A stretch of 64,000 nucleotides of DNA from Membranipora membranacea (GCA_914767715.1 OU612065.1:33914001-33978000); one strand, 5' to 3'. Positions 1 through 13,600 are shown, counted from the first letter of the stretch. Notes: generated by a model from the sequence alone, not told the origin. A program made the numbers and translations.

Positions 1-37
1 ACATCCAAAATATATAATCCCCTTTGTTAAAACTTAC

Positions 38-212
38 CTGTTCCCAAGTTGTAGGCTGGGCATTTACAGAGAGCAGGTTATCTTTCTGTTTAGCCAATGC
101 AGAATGACAACCCAAGGCCTGCAGGTCAGATTCACTTTCTCCCATCTCTATCCAGGTTAATAGATCACCCAATAGTGATTCCGTCCATGTGCTCCATTTT
201 GGTGCCAAAGAT
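38..212 (-). CDS. Putative internal coding exon of an unrecognised gene
   Basis: On the minus strand an open stretch of about 58 codons ends at a consensus donor (exon CAG, then gtaagt) and begins near an AG acceptor at about 213. The peptide has spaced tryptophans and a helical, charged character (it includes LGDLLTWIEMGE and ends in TTWEQ), vaguely like a spectrin-type helix. I do not recognise the family. No partner exon is visible because the gene would continue off the left edge. It lies antisense to the Roco-caspase gene, so either that gene begins after this point or this is a neighbouring or chance ORF. Composition and the clean donor are the only support. Confidence 0.35.
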
Positions 213-1530
213 CTCATAAAAGTTTGTTTACATTGATACGGAAGAATTTGATGTCAGGAGTGGGACTCTCATAAACAATGCCCTATACTATCAAACAATA
301 ATTACTGATAAATAAATTTACTAATTTTTCTCAGTAAATAGCGAGTATTTTTTGAAAAACATTATAGCTGCACATTCCTCAGCTATATTTTACTCTGCGG
401 ATGGATTTTTGAAAGCTTATTTTCTATATTTAAAAGAAAGTAAAATATGAAAAATTGTAGTAATACAATACATTTGACTACTCATTCTTTTCCCGAGTTC
501 AGTTTTTAGTTATATTACAATGGCTAGGCTCGATGTGATTACCATGATGTCAAAATTATTAGGATGTAAATTTGAGCATAGCAAATTAGTAAAAGTAACT
601 TGCATTTTTTGTCCCTAATATTACCCCCCACACAAGAAAACTGCGGCATGTGTAGTAACAAGTCTCTATAATGAATGCTGGACCTGAACCGCAGGCCACC
701 TTCAAATCAGAGGTGCTCATACTCTAAACCTTTGACACGGGGTTATAGGCTTAAACTTGTTTTTTTTTAAATGTTTTACAAAATTAGCCGTCAAGAAAAA
801 CCTAAAAAAGGGAAAAAAATCAATCAAGATGGCGAAAAAAATAATCAGAACATCAACATTTGAATAATTTATAATTTAGTATTGAACATAAATTAAATGG
901 TATATTGTTAAAAGTAGATGCTATCATATTAACTAAGAAGTTATTTGAAGTTAAGTCTAGCTTGAACATGTCTCTCATATTAAAAATGCGCGAAAAATTA
1001 GAATTTTCTAACATAAATGGTGGACATGTCTTGTTTATCAATTGATGTCCAGTTATGCTAATAAAATATATGTTGAGCACTGGTAGATGTAGAAGGTGTA
1101 ACGAACCTGATAATTCGTTAGTTGGTACCAGGTGATTAGGAATGATTTGTATATTACATATCAACCTGAATGGTTTTTTCTGGAGTAAAAATAAGTTATC
1201 TCGTATATAGTAACTTTGGATACCACACTGGCAAAAAATTAAATGATGGTAAAGTATAAAAGATGTTTTGTTTCAAAAAAGGCCTACAAAGTTTTAATTG
1301 CCTTTGCTACCTTTTTACTGACACAGGAAACATGGTCATGCCATGTTAGCCAGTCATTCAATTATTAAACCTAACAGTTTTCGTTCAGGCTTTATCAACA
1401 GACTAACTGGTTCAGACTGACATTATTAGGGGAATATCAACTGATTCTCTGACTATGTCCATAATAAATACTGTAAAAAAATACATTTACCTAATCCTAT
1501 CAAAACACTATTATGTGTTCTCTGTTATAG
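213..1530. other. Non-coding stretch, nothing recognised
   Basis: AT-rich sequence with short ORFs lacking splice context or recognisable motifs. The right part, from about 1385, is the start of the duplicated block described separately and leads into the acceptor of the first LRR exon. No promoter or RNA gene was found. Confidence 0.5.
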
Positions 1531-1671
1531 TCTAGGATCACTCACCAGCCTAGAGGTGCTGAGGTTAGATTGTAATGAATCACTGACCGAGTTACCAGAT
1601 GAGATCGATGGATTGAAGTGTCTGCGGAAGTTATATGTACGAAGGTGTGGCCTCACCAGTCTGCCAAGCAG
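1531..1671 (+). CDS. LRR exon, copy 1 of the duplicated pair
   Basis: This 141-bp exon encodes about two 23-residue leucine-rich repeats (LTSLEVLRLDCNESLTELPD, then GLKCLRKLYVRRCGLTSLPS). Acceptor ttatag and donor gtaaat flank it. It enters with one base of a codon and leaves after AG, the same phase as exon 5909-6049 and the Roc-COR exon, so such exons can be added or skipped without frame change. It is the first recognisable part of the Roco-caspase gene in this window. The paralogous exon is diverged at the solvent-exposed positions but keeps the leucine frame. Confidence 0.75.
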
Positions 1672-4600
1672 GTAAATATGATATATATATATATATATAT
1701 AGAGGGAAACTGTGAATGTGTCAGCTAACTTGGCCAAAGTTATGTCCACAGAGTAAGGATACAGAGGTGAAACTTTAATGAGAGTCATAGTGCCTTCGGT
1801 TTTGGATTCACTGTGGAAAAATCATCAATCTGAATATTTGCCAGTTTTACTAAATATATTAGTTACAATGGCAATTTGTGACGCAGACATGCCTACCTAT
1901 GATAGGTCATAATTCATTCTGTATGTTACCTAAAGACTGATTTCCAACTTTCTTGAAATGTTCAATCTGCAAGCTATACGCCATATTGTTGTCATTTTTG
2001 TTAGGATACATAGGCTATGAGTTATCTGGGGTTTTAAAATGAGTTTTATCATATAGATTTATATGCGGCTTGGGTCAGTACACGGACATTTCTTAATTTT
2101 GATGACCGCCCTGGCTATCAATTGCCACATGTATATCATGATAAAACTTATTTTAAAAAACATGGAAAAATTTTGGAAATCAGTTTTAGGTTATATACAG
2201 AATTAATTATGACCTATCATAGGTGGGTCTGTCAGCATCACAAATTCCCATTGTAACTTATAGAATCAGTAAGATTAGCAGGTATCCAGATTGATGATTT
2301 TCCCACAGGGAATCCAAAACCGAAGGCACTATGATTATCATTAAAGTTTCCCCTCTGTATCCTTACTCTGTGGACATATCTTTGGCCAAGTAAGCTGACA
2401 CAATCACTTTTGTGGGTTAAGGTTATGATACCAGCGTTGACCGATTTAGACATTTTATATACCGTTGGAATGCTGCTGAGCTACTGATCGCTAATAGCTC
2501 ATCAAAAATGTGATTGGATGATGTTGCGTCATTTTATCGGAGAAATGAGGCCGAAAAGGCTGTTTTTAGCAAAGTGGATGGCTGCGCTACATTGATTGCT
2601 AGAAATTTCTAAACAGGTTACATTCATTCTTAGAGACATAGTTCATCCTAATTTAAGGTGGAAAATAATATTTGATGAGCCCAAAATGGCTTTTTAATTC
2701 ACGTCATAATGCGTGTTGTTTTTTAACTTTGATGATATAATGCTAAATTTTAAGCTACGATTTGAGACAGTTCGAATAAAATAGGGCCATATTTTTTGCT
2801 TTTTTTCCACTATATTGCTGTTTAAATGACACACACCACAAATTTCAGCAGTATATCAAATGTATCAATATCAGCATAGACCATCAAAGGTAGATACGTT
2901 TTGCGCCATTTATCAATAACGTCAAACATGCTGTCAAAAGGTCCAGCACTAAAGACAGACAAATTTATTTTGAAAATTCTCACATACGAAGCCGCTTTGA
3001 TTAAGCATGGTACAAACAGGAAATGCCAACAGAATACGGCACTATGCATTTGTCTTCCTCGAATTATACCACACAGAATACCCAAAACAGCCAATTTAAG
3101 GGGCTTTTCAAGGTGTTTTTCGGCATTCTGTGTGGTATAATTCGAGGAAGACTAAAACATAGTGCCATATTCTGTTGGCATTTCCTGTTTTTACTATGCT
3201 TAATCAAAGCGGCTTCGTATGTGAGAAGTTTCAATATAGATTTGTCTGGCCTGAGTGCTGGACCTTTTGACAGCATGTTTGACGTTATTGATAAATGACT
3301 TAGTTGGTTAAAATTGCAAGTGTTGTCTCTGTCCGAGGACTGAGGAATATCAGTGCCTTAAGGGCGCGGCCGCCGTATTTGTCGGCAAGTTGCTCTCAGT
3401 TTGCAGGCAGGCCGGAGCATACCTGGGGCGTCATGTGTCATGAGCCCAGTAGACCGCAGCGGGATTCGAAGCCGGGACCTCCAACGCTTGCGCGTCAGAG
3501 GGCAGGCGCTCTAAACAACTGTGCTACCTCCTACTCCTTGTCTAGTAGTAACAGTAAAGTAAACCTGATAAAGTAGAAAAGAAACTGTAGTCTGGAAGCT
3601 GTCACGTAAAATATTGAGATATGACGGCATCTCAACTACCACGTTCCATCCTATTACCTAAGCTTAGCCAGTTGTTTTCATCAATCAGTCACCAGCCTGC
3701 ATATTGCTATATTACTGTATTTTTCTGTATAATAAATTTTGTGTGTGTCAGGATGTAAAGCAAAGCAGTTAATTGAATGCATATGAGAAGTTTGGAACAG
3801 CTGTTGGATATCACATGCTGCTATAAACATTATTTACATCAAAACATTAGATCATTTTTCAATAAATAATACTAATACTGAGTGCAAAGTTACCTCGCGT
3901 ACCATTCTAACTAATAGTAAAAAACTATTAAAGGACCAAAGCAATATATAGTGTAGCTAGTGCTGCAGTAGCCTGTCTTGACAAGCTTTGTTCGGTGGGG
4001 GTGGGGGAAAATGCAAGAGTTGACAAACTTTGTTCTCCACCCCAACCGAACAAAGCTTGTCAAGACAGGCTAGTCCTGCAGTAGTCATGCAACAGTTTTA
4101 CACTGAAAGATTCATAGCACTTCTGGGTAACAATCGTAGAAATCGTCATCCTGCTGACCTAATGAATATATGCCATGTACTGTACAAGTATAATAGACTA
4201 GCACTTTAGAGCTTCCTATTTTCCTTCCACACTGGAACCACTCACACCAGTGGATAAAAAAACTCTTATGATGAGGGTTACCATAACAAACTCCATATAA
4301 ATCCCTCTAGTTGCTAGTATATACACCAACACCAGTTAACTGCAGTTCTCTAATTGTGTACTACTGTGTAATTGTTAGCACTCTGTGTGTATGGACTATC
4401 GAATCCACCTGAGCAATCAACTGCATTATGTGTCTTGCAAAGGTTTTGTCTAAGATTTTGTTTTGAGCCGTGAAAAAGTGGTTGGCATACTTTCAAATTA
4501 TTACGACTGTCTACTATTCGATATGAAGTAGGTGAAATATGATAAGGATTCGGATGAAATCCAAAATATAACGCAACAAAATTGTTTCAACTGGTTTTCC

Positions 4601-7600
4601 TCTGCCTAAACTCATCCAGAACATTTCAACATAAAAAGGAGGGGATAACATTTATCACTTTCTATTAGAATCAATATTAACTTGGTCCACTGCAGCAACT
4701 CAAATAGCAGTCCCGCCAATAACAAAGAAGCCAAGATCTTACATACCTTCCCTTGAACTGGAGCATAAGAATAATTATCCCGACAAATCATACAATAGAA
4801 TCTACAATAGATTCGATGTAGCTTCGATTATCTTTATTATTTATGTCAATTATCTACAAACTCCACTACTAAATTAAATGTATAAATAGTTGCAATTTTA
4901 TATTAGACATATCAATCTATGTGTAAGTCCGCTGACACAATGAGTTTTGTAGCCACTTATATAGTAAAAAAAAACCTTTAATATTCTCACTGAATCTTGT
5001 GTTGTTCAATCATCGTTCCAATTTTTTATTAGCTGTATAATAGAACTTCACTCTAATTATCAGAACCTAGTCACTAAGTTAACCTGGTCCTGGCATTAGC
5101 TGTTTGATGTTATAAGTTCCTCTAAAGTATGTCTCCAATTATTTGAGTCACTGAAGTACTGTATGGCATAAATTAGTCATGCTCAACCAGCTCTTCTTGG
5201 TTAAATTTATTGGATTTTCCATTGATCCGTTTCTTCAATATTCAATTTTCGGAATCTGGAATATTATCATAAAATTCATAATCTTCAAACTAAAGATGAC
5301 CCTACAATTTTCTATTTTCCTTAAAAGCACAGCGATGAAAGAATGTGATTTCCCAATAATCTGTTTAAAGCAGAAGTTAAATAATAGCATACTATTCACT
5401 TTCAGGAGAGTTGCAAAACGTAGACACTGTCTTTGATTTATCATAGAGAAAAATCACATCCGCTATCGAAGAATTTCAGATGAGAAAACTTTTATCACAT
5501 TACAGAGAATAACAGATATTTTGCTCCATTACAGATATTATAGACATATCGTCATAAACCAAATTTATTTAAAATTATTGTCTGCCGTGCTGATGGTCAG
5601 AGTTTTGGGTAGACAATACCCGAGAGTTAGAATTTACAATACAAGTATATAATTTATTGTAAAGTTATCAATACAGAATCACAACCCAAGTATCTATAAT
5701 CAATCTGAGATGCGCATAGTCTCAAAACCTTACATGTAGGGTTAGGACTTCAGCTAGTTCAGGCTGGATCAACAGACTAACTGGTTTAGAGTGACGTTAT
5801 CAGGGAAGTATCGACAGATTTACTGCCATGTTCTTATTAAATACTGCAAAAAAAATACATTTACCTCATCTCATCACATCACATCACAATCTGTGCTCTC
5901 TGTTATAGTCTAGGAACACTCACCAGGCTGGAGTACCTGTGGTTAAGTGATAATAAAACACTCACAGAGTTACCAGATGAGATCGGGGGATTGAAGAGTC
6001 TACGGACATTAAATGTATCAAAGTGTGGCCTCACCAGTCTGCCAAGCAGGTAAATATGATATATATATATATATAGAGAGAGAGGGGAAACTGTGATTGT
6101 GTCAGCTAACTTGGCCAAAGATATGTCCACAGAGTAAGGATACAGAGGTGAAACTTTAATGATAGTCATACTGCCTGCGGTTTTTGGTTCACTGTGGGAA
6201 AATCATCAATCTGAATATTTGCCAGCTTCACTAAATATATTAGTTACAATGGCAATTTGTGACGCAGACATGCCTACCTATGATAGGTCATAATTCATTC
6301 TGTATGTAAACTAAAGACTGATTTCAAACTTTTTTGAAATGTTCAATCTGCAAGCTATTCGCCATATTGTTGTCATTTTTTGCTAGGATACATAGGCTAT
6401 GAGTTATCTGGGGTTTTAAAATGAGTTATATCATATAGATTTACATGCGGCTTGGGTCAGTACACGAACATTTATTAATTTCGATGACCGGGCCCGGCTA
6501 TCAATTGTCACATGTAAATCATGAGAAACTCATTTTAAAAAACATGGAAAAATTTTGGAAATCAGTTTTAGGTTAAATACAGAATGAATTATGACCTATC
6601 ATAGGTAGGTCTGTCAGCATCACAAATTCCCATTGTAACTTATATAATCAGTAAGATTAGCAGGTATCCAGATTGATGATTTTCCCACAGGAAATCCAAA
6701 ACCGAAGGCACTATGATTATCATTAAAGTTTCCCCTCTGTATCCTTACTCTGTGGACATATCTTTGGCCAAGTAAGCTGACACAATCACTTTTGTGGGTT
6801 AAGGTTATGATACCAGCGTTGACCGATTTGGACATTTTATATACCGTTGGAAACCTGCTGAGCTACTGATCGCTAATAGCTCATCAAAAATGTGATTGGA
6901 TGGCGTTGCGTCATTTTATCGGAGAAATGAGGCCGAAAAGGCTGTTTTAGCAAAGTGGATGGCTGCGCTACGTTGATTGCTACAAATTTCTAAACAGGTT
7001 ACATTCATTCTTAGAGACATAGTCCATCCTAATTTTAGGTTGAAAATAATATTTAATGAGCCCAAAATGGCTTTTTTAAGTCACGTCATAATGCGTGTTT
7101 GTTTTTTAACTTTGATGATATAATGCTAAATTTTAAGCTACGATTTGAGACAGTTCGAATAAAAAAGGGCCAAATTTTTTGCTATTTTCCACTATTATTG
7201 CTGTTTAAAATGACACACACAAATTTCAGCAGTATATCAAATGTATCAATATCAGCATAGACCATCAAAGGTAGACACGTTTTGCGCCATTTATCAATAA
7301 CGTCAAACATGCTGTAAAAAGGTCCAGCACTAAGGACAGACAAATTTATTTTGAAAATTCTCACATACGAAGCCGCTTTGATTGAGCATGGTGCAAACAG
7401 GAAATGCCAACAGAATATGGCATTATGTATTAGTCTTCCTCGAATTATACCACACAGAATGCCCAAAACAGCCAATTTAATGGGCTTTTCAAGGTGTTTT
7501 TCGGCATTCTGTGTGGTATAATTCGAGAAAGACTAAAACATAGTGCCATATTCTGTTGGCATTTCCTGTTTTTACTATGCTTAATCAAAGCGGCTTCGTA

Positions 7601-10600
7601 TGTTAGAATTTTCAAAATAGATTTGTCTGGCCTAAGTGCTGGACCTTTTGACAGCATGTTTGACGTTATTGATAGATGGTTTTGTGGGTTAAAATTGCAA
7701 GTGTTGTCTCTGTCCGAGGACTGAGGAATATCAGTGCCTTAAGGGCGCGGCTGCCGTATTCGGCGCCAAGTTGCTCTCAGTTTGCAGGCAGGCCGGAGCA
7801 TACCTGGGGCGTCATGTGTCATGAGCCCAGTAGTCAATAGACCGCTGCGGGATTCGAAGCCAGGACCTCCAACGCTTGCGCGTCAGAGGGCAGGCGCTCT
7901 AAACAACTGAGCTACCTCCTACTCCTTGTCTAGTAGTAACAGTAAAGTAAAACCGATAAAGTAGAAAAGTTACTGTAGTCTGGAAGCTGTCACGTAAAAT
8001 ATTGACAGATGACGGCAGCTCAACTACCACGTTCCATCCTATTACCTAAGCTTAGCCAGTTGTATTAAGCAATCAGTCACCAGCCTGCATATTGCTATTA
8101 CTGTATTTTTCTATATAATATATTTTTTGTGTGTCAAGATGTAAAGGAGAGGTATACACCCGAGGGTGCTGGGGGCTGGAACAATCAACAATGAAAGCTC
8201 CCCCAGTGGGACTCGAACCCACAACTCCTGCGGCACTAATCGCCTGGCAGTGAATAGCAAGCGCGCTAACCGATTGCTAGCGCCATCTCACCATCCCCAA
8301 AAAAGAATGGGTCGATGGCGCTAATTAGATGGCCTGCTATTCACTACTCGGAGTTGTGTTCTCTCATCCCACAGCACATTCCAATCCACCATTGCTACCC
8401 TATGAAACACAGCGTACTTGTTAGGGTTATTGGCCTTACATGGCCCATTTCTGGAACCCCTTGTAGTAGGTTTAGCTGTCTTTCCAGCTTGTCAGCATGT
8501 CTTTCCATGCTGTCACATGTCTTTCTATGAGTCAGTCAGTAGACAAGTACACAGGAAAGTAAAGCAAAGGATGTAAAGCAAAGTAGTTAATTGAATGCAT
8601 ATGAGAAGTTTGGAACAGCTGTTGGATATCGCATACTGCTATAAACATTATTTACTTCAAAACATTAGATCATTTTTTGATAAATAATACTGAGTGCAAA
8701 GTTACCTCACGTACCATTCTAACTATAGTCTACCTGATCACTTGCCCATTGCTGAGCGCCAAAATTGTGTGGCAAACACAGCTCATCAATAATGGTCACA
8801 AAACTACACAGTGACTTAATATCCAACAAAATAAATGAGCCAGGAAATTGGAGTGTAATTTATAAAATTGGCAACCCAGGGAGTCCTTGTTACACCCACA
8901 AATGTAATAATTTTCAAAACTTGTAATAACACCCACAAATGTAATAATCTCTTCCCTCAAATGTAATAACCAACCACAACTGTAATAACTTCTTCCCTCA
9001 AGTGTAATAAAATGCTTCACCTACAAGTGTAATAATCTGTTCCCTCAAATGTAATAAAAAAAAAATCACCCACAAGTGTAATAATCTCTTCCCTCAAATG
9101 TAATAATTTTATTCGCCGTTAATTGTATTGGAGAATAGAGAGGTAAGATCATCTGACAGCGCTATTACTGTGTTATATGCGCCTTATGGTGTTGTTTTTG
9201 CACTCCAAATTGTCATAATAGGGCTTTAAATAATATGAAAATCCATCCGTTTGAGTTGTATAGGGGAGACAACGTAATTGTAAATGGCTAAAAATTTAAA
9301 TCCTATGAAAATCAATCCATCATTCATCCATCCATGTAATCATTTTTCACCATACCTATTCTGCAGCTAGCGGGCCATTTTTTTTCTTAGCTTTCAATAA
9401 ATCTCCTAAATTTGACCTGCAGTGGAGCACACCTAGTTAGTAGCACCGCAATGGGCCGGAGGAAAAGGTTATGAGTTATAGGCCTAACTCATTCTAGTTA
9501 TAAACCTATTGATTAGTATCATTAGCAGGTGTGAAAATAACCAGATTTGTTTGGAATGTATTGGAATAACATGGGCATAGGCTTAGTGCAAGGAAGACAA
9601 AGCTGATAAAAATTACACTACCCACTGTCAGTGGATGAAGCACAACTTGAGTTTTAGTGATGAGTTAATATGTCCACAATTTTTTATCAAAGGCTGCGCC
9701 GGCACCCAGTCATGGTCGTAGTAAGGCAAAAAGTCTCAACGGTACTTTTTTATATACTGCTCATTACCAATAACATTAATTTTGCAAATGCTTGCAATAG
9801 TTTTTAATCAAGCAATGGAACCTATAAATTTCCTAGCTATCTCTGCGCATGTCCTTGGTGTCAAGGGTAAGCGGTGACAAACCTGATGATTTAGAAATAG
9901 AATGAACATTATGTGCTGGCAGCTCACCAGACAGCACTACCGAAGACTATAAATAGACTAAAAATTCATCTAATAATTTATATATATACACATATGTACA
10001 TTGTACCTTTATTGACATAAGACTGCTGCTTATGAAAGTACAGGAATATAGACGAGTAGGTGTTGGACAGGCCAGTACAGAAATTTAAGACATAATTTTT
10101 GATTATGGAACGGTAATAAGAGTATGAAAATAAATGCTACATGATGTATGAGACCTATGACCTGACTTCTATTTTAAAAGATGAACAGAAAGTCAGTACT
10201 ACTAATAACTAATCTACAGTTTAATCCACACAAGCACACAGCATGATATAATGATTGAAGTAAGAAAGCTAAATGTATAGTATCGAATAAGGGAAAAAAC
10301 ATACATCGGATTTAATTAGATTAATTAATTCCAGTGTATGTTTATGACTCGATACCACCCGAATCTTAGTTTCTCCAAAGTAATGTAACCGTTTATCCAG
10401 CCAGTGCCGTAGCCCTGCAATTCTATCGCCACTCCACTGCCTCTTCCACAATGTTGCATGATCGTTCTAACACGATCACTGGGTTTAGTTCCAACTTCAG
10501 CGCTCTCTCATCCATTAGATTGAAATATACCTGTGGGCATGACTTACGGGATTCATACACACACACAGGAAATTGAGTTCCAAAGACGGTCTTTATATTG

Positions 10601-13600
10601 AGGAAATCATATATGCTGCCTCTGGCAGCATACCGGAATATGCGCTCAATATCAGCACATTTCAAGTCGGAAAACTTGCAACGAGGCTTCCGGCGCATGT
10701 TGAGGGCTAAATCACGCCACAGCCGACACACACTTCGTATCCTTGTCAGACTTCTGAGATCGACGGAACATAACTGAAGTAGGAGCATAATCACTAGTAG
10801 AGGCAGTTCATTGATATGAAGTAGAGATCTATAAAATATTAGACAGAAAAGATGAATCACACTTTCATATCGTAATCAGATCGGTATAAATCTCCCTCCC
10901 AGTGAAATGCATTCTTATAACCCTAATCACAATGATGAAGTAGGCCCTACATACACACAAAATATATCACTTCCTACTATATATCTTCTTATTTCCCTGA
11001 TGGTAATTTTAAAAGTAGCAATATAACATCAAGTGGATTCGGTATAGATATTGTAAATGAATAGTGCCATTTACGTACCGTTCCTCAGCTGACTCCTTTG
11101 ATGATGGAGTTTCCTTATCACTGTCAGTGGTCTTTGGCAGACAGGTTGCTTTTCGCTTCACTTCTACAGTGCTGGTACTACAATGGTAGAAATCAAAATA
11201 CATGTTATCAAGAACGTAATGCATCTTTGCCCTTGATCAAGAAACACGTATCGACAATATATAGGCAATGACGGTCAGAATAAATAGTCTTTACTTTGCT
11301 CTTTGTCTTTGATAAGTATGTTTTCAGGGGCCGCGCAGCTTACCATATTTTCAAGCTCCTGTACCGAGCTTGATGAATTTATTCACTGTTATTCTGACTT
11401 GGCAAGGAAAACCTACCAAGATTTTGAACCTGAAAGCTGGAAGCGACAATAGGAGTTATCCTTCCATGTATTTAGGCCTTACCTGATATGAAATGCTGAA
11501 TTCTGTGCTTTAATGCGGCTGCTGTTAGACTCGATAATTGTATGATTGATGGAAATGTCTGTTGCTTCTGATGTACTGGCGCTACAACCATTCAAAGAAA
11601 AAGAAAATTTAATCATCGGTTCTATCACTGCCCCGGTTTACACAGTCTTAATTTTGCAACATATTCATATAGGTGATTGAAGTTATTTGTAAACCAGGAA
11701 GCATCTCTAGTTTGTCTCCTGTCCACTACTCATTGTATCACATGCCATTTATACTGTATAATTGAGTCATCGTGGCTTGCACAAAATAAGTTTTACTATG
11801 TTTGGGTTTGAACATTAATGATCATGCCATTAGAATGAATCAATGGAAACAAAATTAAATACCTGGTTGTAGGGGAGGGTCTTGTGGAATCTGTTGTAAT
11901 CTGCCTTGAACTCTCAACGATTTGATGTATGTCCCTCATGTCATTCCTAAGGACTACATAATGGGTACCTCTCGTCTCGTCTTGATGGCCAAGTACAATC
12001 GTGGGCAGCGCTCTATTAGATGCTCTGCTTCCACTTGGTGTTAGTATTGTTGATCCATGTTGAATAGTAGAATCAATGAGTATCTGCACATTGAAGATTT
12101 CTGCAGCTACCTGGAGCGTTAGATGGTCGCCAAATTCCGCATTTTGGCTCATCCGTGTGATGTATTCGTTTTCATCCTCCCCAATTGCTTCAGTCCACAA
12201 CACGCTGTTTTGGATTCCGACATACTTGTTTCTCATGAGATATTCAATAACCTCACTTCTGAGTTAGTTCGCCGAACGGTATATTCCTAACCGTTGAATA
12301 GCGTACGCTATGGCTGCAAATTGACAGTTCCCATCCGGTGCTGGGTTGAAAATGGTCGGCGAGGCAAAGAGTTGAGAGCTGTTGCTTATCAGCACGTCCA
12401 ATCTGGTTTGCTGCATTCGTTTCTTTTGGTGACTAAGTGTACTGCCAGTCAGGTCCCTGACTGAAATCCACTTTGTTTTGGCATCGTTATTTAAGTGATA
12501 TTTTACTTTATACATGTACAGTTTTTCATTTCTCTGGATTACATTTCCCATCACAACCTTTGCCTTGGATATTCTTTTGCTGCCTGTCCTTATGCCGTAT
12601 CAGGACTCTGTCATTTATTTCATATGTAGGTGTTTTTAATGACTTGATTGAGCGTCTTATAACTCTCTCATTTTCCTTTCCACTGGCTATTCTTGCCTCA
12701 CTTCGAATTCTCTCAGTTGTGTTCTCGGATGTTGTGAGGAACTTCTCCCGTCCGTAATACACATTTAGTGGACTCCACCAGGCTAGTTCTCCTCGTGGCA
12801 TATCGTTCAACTGGAGTTCATATGTAGGAAGCTCATTTACCCAGTTTGTACCATTGGGATTCGAGATGAGGTAGTACTGCATTTTGTACTTCAACGTACG
12901 GTGGGACCTCTCTACTTTCCCCTGCGACTCTGGGTGATATGGGCTGCTGAATATTTGTCGAATGTCTCTTGCCTTCAGCAGTCTGGACACATCCTGCTTA
13001 AATTCTGTACCTTGGTCATTCTGGACTATCTTTGGGTTACCAAACGTGTCAAATATCGCCTTCAGCTCCTTTGCCACATTTTTTGAAGATTTTCTGGTCA
13101 ACGGTCTCAGCCAGGTGTATCTAGAGAAGACATCGAGCACAGTCAGAATATATCGATATTCTTTACCATTATGATACGCCGGGTTGTTACGAAAGTCAAC
13201 TAAGTCGATTTGTACTCGCCACATGACGGTCCTACAGCATATCGGTGTAATGGGAGCCTTGTTGCTGAACCTAGCAGACAGTCTTTGCCGGGTGGTTGAG
13301 TGTTGTAAAGCAGATGCAATAGTTGCCTCAGAGAATCCTACGTATGTGCCTTTCATTTTTAACTGCAAGCGTCGTGGTCCAAGACCCTTCTCAATATCAA
13401 AGTGTTTAGCAATCACCGCTGCCTTCTCGGATTGTCGTATCACTCGTAATCCATCTGCAAAAAATCAGTAAAATATGGCATTACAGTCTGAGACATATTG
13501 ACAATGTAGTATGCAGATGCTTTGTGTTGTGTGATTAAACACCTAGGGACTCCAATCAAAGTCATGGAGATATGTTCTTGTTCAAATTCACACCAAATTT

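Larger units (their letters stand above)
1385..3912. repeat. Segmental duplication, copy 1
   Basis: This block matches 5765-8731 almost collinearly by eye: the LRR exon, an AT microsatellite, two fold-back elements, a tRNA-type SINE and 3' flank. About 1.85 kb of unique sequence separates the copies. Many substitutions and small indels show it is not recent. Copy 2 is longer because of one insertion. Confidence 0.85.
5765..8731. repeat. Segmental duplication, copy 2
   Basis: Direct-repeat partner of 1385-3912, carrying the second LRR exon. It contains an extra insertion of about 430 bp (8144-8570) absent from copy 1, so copy 1 shows the pre-insertion state. Confidence 0.85.

Noticed and set aside
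2238-2453. 71-codon ORF with a near-identical copy at 6620-6835
   Set aside because: Both lie in the arm of a fold-back element carried by the segmental duplication; conservation reflects the duplication, not coding.
2822-3298. Overlapping ORFs on both strands repeated at 7182-7724
   Set aside because: They come from the mirrored arms of fold-back element B; the strands encode related peptides only because the DNA is palindromic.
8195-8292. Possible functional tRNA gene
   Set aside because: A and B boxes are present, but spacing and stems do not form a standard cloverleaf, and the segment is part of a transposed element with TSD.
8888-9105. Regularly spaced short repeats resembling a CRISPR array
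   Set aside because: The units alternate without unique spacers, are mirrored at the other end of a transposon, and the host is an animal.
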